From contig NZ_ATUH01000006.1 in assembly GCF_000420105.1 (NCBI RefSeq), positions 1 through 43,028 on the forward strand: a stretch of DNA of 43,028 nucleotides, in the 5' to 3' direction. This document shows, in pieces, positions 1 through 8,156 of this stretch. How positions within the stretch are numbered: position 1 is the stretch's first letter; each line of letters begins with the position of its first letter. Made by a program: the position numbers and the translations under genes. The stretch is from Metamycoplasma orale ATCC 23714. GTDB taxonomy: Bacteria > Bacillota_I > Bacilli_A > Mycoplasmatales > Metamycoplasmataceae. Below the pieces are notes generated by a model. That model ran no database searches. It saw nothing but the letters and a program-made list of their open reading frames with translations, and was not told the DNA's origin.

Positions 1-187
1 GTGCTAATTGACTTGCAGAGTTCGAATTGTAATTCATTATGTTGCTATCAAAGTTTCTTTTTAATTCCCTAGAAATAGTAGAAGGAGATCTATTAATTTC
101 TTTAGCGATTTTATTAATTGAATAATTTAAATTAAAATAATGTTCAATTAAAACTCTCTCTTCATAATTAATATGTGTATAATTCAT
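1..187 (-). CDS. IS30-family transposase, N-terminal part (runs off the left edge)
   Basis: Only the first 62 codons are in the window. The protein begins MNYTHINYEERVLIEHYF and continues with INKIAKEINRSPSTISREL, the helix-turn-helix that opens IS30-family transposases and binds the element's terminal repeats. The ATG at 187 is preceded on the minus strand by AAAGAGG, a good ribosome binding site. The DDE catalytic core lies outside the window, so I cannot say whether the gene is intact. The family assignment rests on the N-terminal motif alone. Confidence 0.75.
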   Translation of the reverse strand, partial: MNYTHINYEERVLIEHYFNLNYSINKIAKEINRSPSTISRELKRNFDSNIMNYNSNSASQLA

Positions 188-226
188 ATTGTAACCTCTT
201 TTTTTAAGCAATGCATAAGAGTTATA

Positions 227-250
227 TTGAAGGGAAAAGTATCCCTTCAA
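227..250. terminator. Hairpin upstream of the IS transposase
   Basis: TTGAAGGGA (227-235) pairs perfectly with TCCCTTCAA (242-250) around a 6-nt loop. It lies just 5' of the transposase gene inside the element. A hairpin there could stop read-through transcription into the transposase, as in many IS elements, but there is no long T-run on the minus strand. Confidence 0.4.
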
Positions 251-322
251 TTTTATTTTATAAAAAAAATGCAACAACTTTAACAAATTTGTCAAGTGTT
301 GCACTTCATGTTGCAATGTAGC

Positions 323-352
323 AAATCAAACTATTACTATTTAGTTTGATTT
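323..352. terminator. Hairpin overlapping the trmB stop codon
   Basis: AAATCAAACTA (323-333) pairs with TAGTTTGATTT (342-352). The stem overlaps the trmB stop codon (341-343). The T-run is longer in the plus direction (six T) than in the minus direction (three T), so it may end transcription from both sides, with weak support for trmB. Confidence 0.45.
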
Positions 353-958
353 TTTATAATTAAAGATTATAAAGTTGATGTTTTTATTAAGATCCTTAAA
401 TTTTTGTTCATATTCCGTCAAATAATTATTTTTAAAATAATCGCAATTATGTAAATCGGTGCAAGTATGTACTATGTTCAATTTTAATTCGTGCATTTCT
501 TCTAATGCAAATTCATATAAACCATCATTATCACTTTTAAAATAAATATTTCCATTTGGGTTTAATACATCCTTATAAATATTTAAGAAATCTCTATAAA
601 GAAGTCTTCTTTTGATATGTCTTTTTTTAGGCCAAGGATCAGAAAATGTAATTCATATATTATCAAATTTACCATCTACATATTCCCTTAAGTTTTTAGC
701 ATCGCCAATTATCATTTTAAAATTGTTAAGTTTTAATTCGTTAGCTTTTTTGATGGCTTTTTCAGCTACTGTCGCATATTTTTCTAAACCAATATAAAAA
801 TTATTAGGATTAGAAAAAGCCATATCAGTTATCATTCTCCCTTTTCCCATACCAATTTCTAGAATTGAATTTTTTGGTAATGTAAAAGGGAAAGAATCTA
901 TATTATATTTGCTATTAATAATATTATTAATAGCATCTTTGTTGAATCTGAGTCGCAT
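341..958 (-). CDS. trmB: tRNA (guanine-N7-)-methyltransferase TrmB
   Basis: TrmB makes m7G46 in the variable loop of tRNAs from S-adenosylmethionine. The 205-residue protein has the SAM-binding stretch LEIGMGKGR (about residues 33-41) and the family hallmark SDPWPKKRH (106-114), which follows an in-frame TGA (Trp) at residue 102. Both length and motifs are standard for the family. The ATG at 958 has no Shine-Dalgarno sequence. A TAAAAT box ends 6 nt upstream, so the mRNA may be leaderless. It is divergent from the DUF402 gene. Confidence 0.95.
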
Positions 959-1082
959 AAAATTATTTTATCAAATATAGGCCAATATAATTTATTTAGT
1001 TTAAAATAGTTATGTAGATATGTAGAATATCTTGAAATTAAATACAAATAATTAGAATTTATAAAATATATAGGTATTAATA

Positions 1083-1730
1083 ATGAAAGAAAATGAAAGC
1101 AAAAAAATAACAAGTTTTGATGATTTACTTCAGGAATATGAAACTAATCACAAAGTAGAAAATAAGAATTCACAATTGCTAAAACCTAAAAAACAACGTC
1201 ACTTATTTGATATTGGCCAAATTACTAGTATCTTAGCTTTCAAACACGATGGAGAACTGTATAGACAATATGAAGGTGCGAAAATTATTGCAAACTTAGA
1301 AGATTTTGTTGTGTTGCTTCTAAATAAAACCAAAGTATCCGAAAAAAATATAACATGAGTAGCAAGCGATCCAATTCTATTTTTCTTTGCTAAAAATAGA
1401 TTTTATAATGCAACTATTACATTAAATAAAAATAAGCACAATTATATTTATGTTAATTTGTCAAGCCCTTTTTATATTGATAAAGGTGTCTTAAAATACA
1501 TCGATTATGATATAGATGTTAAAAGTTATATTGATCACGAATTTAATGTGATAGACTGAAACGATTTTAAGCAATCTATTGTCAATTATAAATATCCAAT
1601 TGAATTAATTTATCGTTTATATGATGAACTTGATTTTTTGTATGGACAATTTAAAGTTCAAGCAGGGATTTTTTCCAAAAAATTAGTAAATGGCTTAGAA
1701 AAAATGCTAAAAGAATCAGGCGATATTTAG
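1083..1730 (+). CDS. DUF402-domain protein
   Basis: A 215-residue protein. After a lysine-rich N-terminal stretch of about 40 residues comes a DUF402 fold: a substrate-pocket region around residues 60-120, then a conserved acidic segment YIDYDIDVKSYID (about 138-150) and the segment VIDWNDF. Characterised DUF402 proteins of Firmicutes are metal-dependent nucleoside tri- or diphosphatases; others are fused to RNA-binding domains. A similar hydrolase role is an inference here. UGA codons encode two Trp. The gene is divergent from trmB and ends in a terminator that overlaps its stop codon. Confidence 0.7.
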
Positions 1731-1741
1731 TCTGATTTTTT
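1713..1741 (+). terminator. Terminator of the DUF402 gene
   Basis: AATCAG (1713-1718) pairs with CTGATT (1732-1737) and is followed by a T-run. The loop contains the stop codon at 1728-1730. Confidence 0.6.
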
Positions 1742-1851
1742 TAATTGCAATTTTATTCTTTGACTATATGTTATAATATTTGTATTATTATTAAATAACT
1801 ATTTATTTTAATAGACATTAATAAAAATTTAAATAAATAAAGGAGATAAAA

Positions 1852-2952
1852 ATGTTAAAAAATAAAATATTAATATTAGCAAGTGCAGTATCAGGATTGT
1901 CTATTTTACCAATTACTTTATTTTCAAGTAGTTGCGACAAAACAAGCGAAAAAGATAAAGAATTATTAAAAAGTTTTGATTTTCAACAACAAAAAAACGG
2001 AAATTATGTAATTGCTAAATACAAAGGAAATGAAGAAAATGTAAATATTCCTTTTGAATTTAAAGGTAAGAAAGTAGAAGCAATTGGCGCCCAAGCTTTT
2101 GCAAATAACACTGTTGTTAAGTCAATTATTTTACCTGAATCAATTAAAGAAATTGGTGCATCAGCATTTCTAAATTCTATTTTAGACAAAATTACTTTAA
2201 ATGAAGGTCTTGCTACCATTGGTGAATCAGCATTTGAAGGCACAGAAATTGCAGATATAAAACTACCAAATTCATTAGAACAAATTGGAAATAGAGCATT
2301 TTTTGGTTGTCGTAAGTTAGAAATAGATTTGAATTTAAATGAAGGTTTAACTACAATAGGAGAAGAAGCATTTTCTAAATCAAATATTAAGTCAATTACT
2401 TTACCTAATACTGTTAAAACACTTGGCAAAAAAGCATTTTTGGGATGCGCTAATTTAACCAATGTATCTTTAAATGAAGGTTTAACTACAATAGGAGAAG
2501 AAGCCTTTTCTGAATCAAATATTAAGTCAATTACTTTACCTAATACTGTTAAAACACTTGGCAAAAAAGCATTTTTGGGATGCGCTAATTTAACCAATGT
2601 ATCTTTAAATGAAGGTTTGACTACAATTGACGAAGGTACATTTTTTCAAACAAAAATGCAATCAATTACTATTCCTAGTTCAGTTACAAAAATTGAAAAA
2701 TCTGCATTTTTAAATTGTTCAGCATTGGAAAATGTAGTGCTTAATGAAGGTTTAACTTCAATAGGTCAAGCAGCATTTGCAAAATCAGCTATTAATACTA
2801 TTACTATTCCAAGTACAGTAACAGAAATAAATAAATCAGCATTTGCACTTTGCAAAAAATTAACAAGTATTAAATCTAAAGTTAAACAAGCAGATATTAA
2901 GTGAGTATGAGCAGAATTAGGTGTTGATGAAACAATAGTTGTTTATGAATAA
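1852..2952 (+). CDS. BspA-type leucine-rich-repeat surface lipoprotein
   Basis: The 366-residue precursor starts with a lipoprotein signal peptide (hydrophobic residues 5-24, then SSSC with the lipidation Cys at 28). The rest is a chain of about 22-23-residue repeats of the BspA/LRR_5 type, with recurring LNEGLTTIGEEAF and ITLPNTVKTLGKKAF. Such proteins form extended solenoids on the cell surface and usually bind host proteins or cells. Two 45-residue double repeats (2335-2469 and 2470-2604) are almost identical in DNA. An SD (AAGGAGA) lies 5 nt before the ATG. The natural end is reached by reading two TGA codons as Trp (VWAELGVDE). The target is unknown. Confidence 0.88.
2335..2604 (+). repeat. 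135-bp tandem duplication within the LRR lipoprotein gene
   Basis: Copies at 2335-2469 and 2470-2604 differ at two positions by my reading (GCATTTTCTAAATC versus GCCTTTTCTGAATC). The unit is 45 codons, so copy-number change would keep the reading frame. Confidence 0.9.
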
Positions 2953-2985
2953 TTTGCTATAGTTTAATTTAAAAATAATCAATCT

Positions 2986-3018
2986 AAAAGATAGTGGTTA
3001 AATCACTATCTTTTTTAA
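2986..3018 (+). terminator. Terminator of the LRR lipoprotein gene
   Basis: AAAAGATAGTG (2986-2996) pairs with CACTATCTTTT (3004-3014) around a 7-nt loop, followed by T residues. The rest of 2953-3179 holds no gene that I can support. Confidence 0.8.
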
Positions 3019-3149
3019 TTATTAATTTTCATTTTTTGTCTTACACACATTTTTAGCAGTTTTGGTGTACTACACTTTTTAAATTTTTTACTAGAAAAAC
3101 AAGAACTATTGATATTGTTTTACATTTATTGAAAATTATTTTAGTGAGA

Positions 3150-3175
3150 ATAAAAAAATATCCCCTGTCGGGATA
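3150..3175 (-). terminator. Terminator of the rpmG-secE-nusG operon
   Basis: On the minus strand TATCCC (3175-3170) pairs with GGGATA (3164-3159) and is followed by a run of T (3158-3152). It lies just after the nusG stop codon. Confidence 0.8.
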
Positions 3176-3179
3176 CTTC

Positions 3180-3767
3180 TTATGAACATATTTCCAAATC
3201 TTTATGACTAAATTCAGTAGGTACTTCACGACCAAATTGTTCAATCATAACAAATGCTTTTTGTTCTTTATCATTGTTTTTAATAATAAGGCCTGTTTCA
3301 TCTTTAAATGGTCCATTAATAATTTTAACTAAGGTTCCCTCTTTAAAGATTGTTTCAATTATTCCATTATTAAAGTCTTCCAATAGCTTTTGTTCTTTCT
3401 TAACCATTTGTTCAAAGTCTTTATTACTTATTGGAGTTGGTTTTGCACCTTGACCTGATGATCCTACAAGACCCGTAACATATTGAGTGTTACGGACTAA
3501 GTATCAAGCTTCATCAGTCATTACCATTCTAAGGAAAATATATCCTTTATATATATTTACCATTTTAGGCATAACTTCTTCGCCACGTGATTTCTTTTCT
3601 AAATCTTTGGTAGTAAGATGTGGCATTTTAAAAATTCTTATATCTTTGAAAAAATCTTCCATTTTTTCAGCTACTATTTTATTTTTAAGTGCATCAATAA
3701 CATTATCTTCTTTACCAGAGAATGTAGAAATCATATATCATTTAAAATCTTTATCATTTATATCCAT
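3180..3767 (-). CDS. nusG: Transcription termination/antitermination factor NusG
   Basis: A 195-residue protein with the two NusG domains. The NGN domain begins WYMISTFSGKEDNV and contains the stretch MVNIYKGYIFLRMVM, which binds the RNA polymerase clamp. The C-terminal KOW domain starts at about residue 144 (GTLVKIINGPFKDETG) and contacts Rho or ribosomal S10 in other bacteria. The ATG at 3767 has the SD TTAGGAG, which overlaps the secE stop codon, so the two are translationally coupled. The order rpmG-secE-nusG is the classic bacterial arrangement. Confidence 0.95.
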
Positions 3768-3776
3768 AATTATCTC

Positions 3777-3995
3777 CTAAGATTTAATTCCTAATTTAGT
3801 TCATATTGTTGTGAATCCTAATGTAATTAAAAAACAAAAAACAGCCATAACAGCTAGAAATGCAAGTGTAATTCCTAATCATTTAAATACTTTGGTAGCT
3901 TTTGGAAAATTAACTCTTTTGACTTCTTTAATAAAATTCTTTATTGTCGAATCTACTAAAGGAGTTTTTTTATTTTCTTTATTGTTATCAGCCAT
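3777..3995 (-). CDS. secE: Preprotein translocase subunit SecE
   Basis: A small 72-residue protein with one C-terminal membrane span (WLGITLAFLAVMAVFCFLIT) preceded by the amphipathic segment FIKEVKRVNFPKATKVFKW, typical of single-span SecE, which clamps SecY in the translocon. The start codon overlaps the rpmG stop by one base (TAATG) and the stop overlaps the nusG SD. Two UGA codons are read as Trp. Confidence 0.92.
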
Positions 3996-4141
3996 TATTT
4001 TTCCTCTTTATGCAAAGTTGATTGATTACATTTTTTACAAAATTTTTTAATTTCTAACCTTTTTGAATTGCTTTTATTAACAGTATAATTTTTACTATCA
4101 CAAATTTCGCAGGCTAATGATATCTTTTTAGTTTTTAACAT
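3995..4141 (-). CDS. rpmG: 50S ribosomal protein L33
   Basis: A 48-residue protein with an intact zinc ribbon: CEIC near residue 11 and CKKC near residue 35. The basic segment [12 protein letters not shown] matches L33. It opens the rpmG-secE-nusG operon and its stop codon overlaps the secE start (TAATG). The ATG has no strong SD. Confidence 0.93.
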   Translation of the reverse strand: MLKTKKISLACEICDSKNYTVNKSNSKRLEIKKFCKKCNQSTLHKEEK

Positions 4142-4189
4142 ATTTTATTATTATATAAAATTTTTAAGTTTTTATTATTAATATATCTT

Positions 4190-4195
4190 TATAAT
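4190..4195 (+). promoter_or_regulatory. -10 box of the ezrA-like gene (leaderless)
   Basis: TATAAT ends 9 nt before the ATG at 4205 and no Shine-Dalgarno site lies between them. Transcription would start at or next to the start codon. Confidence 0.55.
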
Positions 4196-4204
4196 TATTT
4201 TTAT

Positions 4205-5929
4205 ATGAATAAAGTAACAATTCTTTTATTAATATTTTTAATATCGTTACTAGTTGGACTAGTACTTTTTATTTATTTAGGTTTTAATAAAATATATCCT
4301 AATATTTTTTCAACAAATATTGATGATATGGAAATTGAAATTGGTAAATTTAAAGAAGAAATAAATATTTTTAATCAACAAATTGATCAATATAAAAAAT
4401 CAAATACAAATTTTAGAAAAGTTGAGAAAGAAGCTTCAATTTTGCAAAATGATTTTTTTACATTGTCGCAAATTTTTGGCGAAAAATCTAATGCACTTTT
4501 AATTGAAAATGCTAAACACAAAAAACATAGCATATTTGAAATTAAATGTCTATTTTCTTTATTTAAACAATATAGATTTTGTAAAAAAACTTTTAAAAGT
4601 CTAAAACGCATTTTTAATAAATTGGATAAATATATACAAGTTCAGACTTTTTATTCAAATAAAATGTTTAAATTAAAATCAAAATTAAATATTATAAATA
4701 AGAACTTATTAAAAAGCAGACAAGATAAAACTTCAGAATTAGACTTCTTTAATAATAAAATTTTGCAAATAGACCAAAATATATATGAAATAAATTCATT
4801 TTTTGATAATGATGATTATTTTAAAAAAAGTAAAAAATATAACAAACAAAAGTTAATTGATTATGCTTGACTTTTAATTGAAAAAAATTTAGTTTATTCA
4901 CATGGTTTTGTATATTTTGATTATATTGATACTCAAATTCCGACTTTACTTAAAAAATTAGTTAAAAAGGAAAGTGATGCAAACTTATCAGAAACAAGTG
5001 AAGTTGAAATTAATAGCATAAAAACTCTTGATCAAAATATTTTTAAAACTCTAACTTATTTAAGAAACTCACTTAAACTTCTCGATTTTTCAAATGATGA
5101 ATTAGATTTTCAAACAGAATTCTTTTCCATATTAGAACAAATTAATATTGAAAATATTAAATTGATAGCTGAAACAAATAGTATAAAACTTTTAAATAGC
5201 ATTTCAAATGATCTTTCTATAATTAGGAAAAAAATAAGTAACAAATATAAAAACATTAGAATTAATCTAAAAAAATTATTAGAAATAAATCAAATGATTT
5301 TTTATTCAAATATAGAAAAAAGTTTAGAAAAAATAGAATCTTTCATTGACAATGATCTAAATAGTTTAAATATAATTAATAAAAAATATAGCGCTATACT
5401 TACACCTTTTGGTATTTTATTAGAACTTAAAAGAAATCTTGAAAAAGCTAATGAAATATTAAATTTAGAAGATCAAATTGAAAATAGTATTAACACATAT
5501 AAAAATGAAAAAAAATTAATTATTGAAGAATTTGAAATTTTACAAGAAAAAATAGTTAATTTCAATATTTTACTCAATACTTATAAAATAGAAGTTAATG
5601 AAGAAAAGGATCAAGAATTAATTCAAAGTTTAAATGAATTACATAGTAAAATTGCTTTAAACCTAGCTAATGAAAATTATGACTTATATTTAATTAAAGA
5701 TGATATGAAAGAACTTAATAAAATATATAAAGAAATATTAAATAAATGAGATGTAGTCATTCAAAGCGCTTATTTGTCTAAAGTTGTAATAAGAAAGATT
5801 GGGCCAAATATTATAAATGATGAAAAACTTGAAATACTTTACAATGAAGTATTAAAATTAAATAATCGTAGTAAATATTTAGATGCTATTGAACTAATCA
5901 ATAGTTATATTAAAAGTACATACAATTAG
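4205..5929 (+). CDS. EzrA-like membrane-anchored coiled-coil protein
   Basis: A 574-residue protein with one N-terminal membrane span (residues 6-27) followed by a long, almost entirely helical, Lys/Glu/Asn/Ile-rich cytoplasmic part with heptad patterns. This matches the size and plan of EzrA, which in Firmicutes binds FtsZ and tunes Z-ring assembly. Sequence similarity in such regions is weak, but in Bacillus ezrA lies close to thiI, and here thiI starts 11 nt after this stop. The gene runs through UGA-Trp codons at 4868 and 5747. It could instead be another coiled-coil cytoskeletal protein. Confidence 0.55.
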
Positions 5930-5940
5930 AAAAGAGAAAC

Positions 5941-7089
5941 ATGATTGAATATAATAAAATACTTTTAAGGTATGGAGAACTTACTTTAAAAGGTGATAAT
6001 AAAAAAGATTTTATTAAAGCTTTAAAACAAAATTTACTTGCTTATTTTTCAAAAGAAGAAATCAAAGTCGAATATGATAGAGCTTTTATAAATTATTCAA
6101 AAGAAAATTTAGAAAAGCTTAATTATATATTTGGTCTTTCTTCTTATTCTAATGTAATCGAAACTTCTACTTCTTTAGAAGATATACAAAAAGTTATTAG
6201 TAAACTTTTAGATAAAAAAGCATTTAATAGTTTTGCAATTAATTCAAGACGTCATAACAAAAACTACCCAATGACCAGTTTAGAATTAAACATACATTTT
6301 GGCAATTTTGTTTCTAAGCTTTTTCCTAAAGCAATTGTTAAATTAGAAAACCCTGACATTTGTATAAATATTGAAATAAGAGATAAGTTTGCATATATAT
6401 TTATTGACAAAATTGAAGCATTGGGGGGAATGCCTTTAGCAACTGCGGGTTCTTGCTTACATTTAATTAGCGGTGGTTTTGATTCTCCTGTGGCTGCTTA
6501 TTTGCTACAAAAGAAAGGATTAAAAGTTTCTTTTTTAAATTTTATTACACCGCCACACACTGATTTTAAAACTATAAATAAAATTAAAGACATTGTTAGT
6601 CATTTAACTAAATATCAATGTACTTCAACTTTATATCAAATAAATTTTACTAAGATAATGAATTTGCTTAGTTTAACAAGTGAACCAAAATATAGAATAA
6701 CTTTGATGCGCCGTAGTTTTTTTAGAATTGCTAATGCAATAGCTAAAAAAAATAAAATGCTAGCACTTTCAACCGGTGAAAGTTTAGCTCAAGTAGCAAG
6801 CCAAACTGTAGAGTCAATGTCAACCATTTCAAAAGTGACTGATTTGTTAATATATCGTCCCTTACTAACTTACGATAAAAATGAAATAATTAACATAGCT
6901 AAGCAAATTAAAACACATGATATTTCTATTCAAAAAGCATGCGAAAGCTGCGAATTATTTGCACCCAAAAACCCAACTACCAAACCTAATTTATTAAAGG
7001 TTATTGAGCTAGAAAAAGAACTGGGTGTTCTAGAAGAATTTGAAAAAGAAGCAATAGAAAAAGTAGAAATTATTAAATTTAAAATTTAG
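5941..7089 (+). CDS. thiI: tRNA 4-thiouridine synthetase ThiI
   Basis: ThiI activates U8 of tRNA with ATP and inserts sulfur to make s4U. The 382-residue protein has the N-terminal ferredoxin-like region, a THUMP domain (about 60-165), then the PP-loop SGGFDS (177-182) in the AANH ATPase domain, and KACESCELFAPKNPTT near the C terminus. There is no rhodanese domain, as in Bacillus, so sulfur should come from a separate cysteine desulfurase. The SD (AAAAGAGA) directly precedes the ATG, 11 nt after the ezrA-like gene. The 3' end overlaps a convergent gene by 11 nt. Confidence 0.93.
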   Translation: MIEYNKILLRYGELTLKGDNKKDFIKALKQNLLAYFSKEEIKVEYDRAFINYSKENLEKLNYIFGLSSYSNVIETSTSLEDIQKVISKLLDKKAFNSFAINSRRHNKNYPMTSLELNIHFGNFVSKLFPKAIVKLENPDICINIEIRDKFAYIFIDKIEALGGMPLATAGSCLHLISGGFDSPVAAYLLQKKGLKVSFLNFITPPHTDFKTINKIKDIVSHLTKYQCTSTLYQINFTKIMNLLSLTSEPKYRITLMRRSFFRIANAIAKKNKMLALSTGESLAQVASQTVESMSTISKVTDLLIYRPLLTYDKNEIINIAKQIKTHDISIQKACESCELFAPKNPTTKPNLLKVIELEKELGVLEEFEKEAIEKVEIIKFKI

Positions 7090-7915
7090 TGGTTTTTATT
7101 TTTATAGTCATAAAAGGTTTACTATTTAATTTAGCTATTAAAACGATTAATAAAATAAATGCTGGGATGTAGACTAAATTAATTAAATATATGTTGCTAA
7201 GTAATGGGCTCATAGTCATTGTTATATTTTTTAATGAATATAAAGAATTAATGATTTCGGGAAAGAATATTGAACTTAATAAAATGATAATGTAATTTAT
7301 AAGCCTATCATGAACAATTTGGTAAAGTAATATTCCAAGTATAAGCGAAATTAAATATATTATTATAAGAATAAAAAAGAATAGTATTCCTTTTCTTACA
7401 TTATTTGTTATTTTAATAAATAACAAATTTAATCCAAATCAGTAAATTAATCTAAATATATAAACATACAAAAATTCAAAAGCTTTTGTATAATGTAAAT
7501 AAACTAACTTTTTTTGTTGAATTCTTTGATTAATTATTTCAAAGTAATTTTGTTTATTAAATATTATGATTATATTAATTACAAAAGTTAAAAGTAATGA
7601 TACTAACGAATATAAAAAAATGTTTAAATATAATTTGTTCATTTGCTTATTGTCTAATTGTATGTTTCTTTTCGCATAATATATTTTTACTAAAAAGAAA
7701 TTTAAAAATAAACATAGCATCAATAATAATAAAAGTAATTGAGTAATATATGAAGGAGCAATTAAAAATATTTGATTTATAGTTGAAAAAAAATAACTGT
7801 CATTAATATTTTTATCGGCTTTTAAAAACATGGTCATTGCAATTAAATACACTTGAAACAAAAAAAGTAGTATTCAATATGGCAAAAATAAAATGTTTTG
7901 TTTTTTAATTTTCAT
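7079..7915 (-). CDS. Membrane protein of unknown function, about six spans
   Basis: A 278-residue, very hydrophobic protein. Membrane segments are visible near residues 8-27, 45-72, 90-112, 150-170, 175-205 and 245-265. I recognise no family motif. The spacing resembles some ABC permeases, but no ATPase gene is adjacent, so this is not a functional call. The ATG at 7915 has a good SD (AGAAGG). The reading frame needs UGA as Trp at two places. The stop codon lies within the end of the convergent thiI gene (11-nt overlap). Confidence 0.75.
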
Positions 7916-8143
7916 TTAACAACCTTCTTATTTTTTTAGTGTAGTTGATGTATTTAAACAAGGTACAACAGTTAATAAACTAAATATAAACAAATTAGTT
8001 TCTTCATTTTTTAACTATTAAATATTATAAAACTTAAAATGTATGATAACCTAAATTAACATTTAATTTTAAGATAACTTAATTTTTAGTGAACTTGCTT
8101 AAAACATTTTATAATCTTAATTTTTATAAAAACAAAAAATAGA

Positions 8144-8149
8144 TATAAT
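8144..8149 (+). promoter_or_regulatory. -10 box of dnaE (leaderless)
   Basis: TATAAT ends 7 nt before the dnaE ATG at 8157 with no SD between them. The rest of 7916-8156 is AT-rich intergenic DNA in which I see no gene. Confidence 0.6.
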
Positions 8150-8156
8150 AATAAAT

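Larger units (their letters stand above)
1..320. mobile_element. IS30-like insertion sequence, one end
   Basis: The element covers the transposase start and the upstream sequence to somewhere between about 250 and 320. That stretch holds related words (GCAACAACTT, GTGTTGCACTTC, GTTGCAAT) of the kind seen in terminal repeats of mycoplasma IS30 elements. The other end is outside the window, so neither the inverted repeat nor a target duplication can be confirmed and the boundary is approximate. Confidence 0.45.

Noticed and set aside
2004..2597. Open frame of 197 codons antisense to the LRR lipoprotein
   Set aside because: It mirrors the repeats of the real gene, has no SD and no recognisable domain.
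2335..2604. Regular repeats as a CRISPR array
   Set aside because: The units are contiguous coding repeats without spacers; no array or cas gene is seen anywhere in the window.
3487..3780. Plus-strand frame over nusG
   Set aside because: nusG and secE on the other strand explain the sequence, with SDs and domains.
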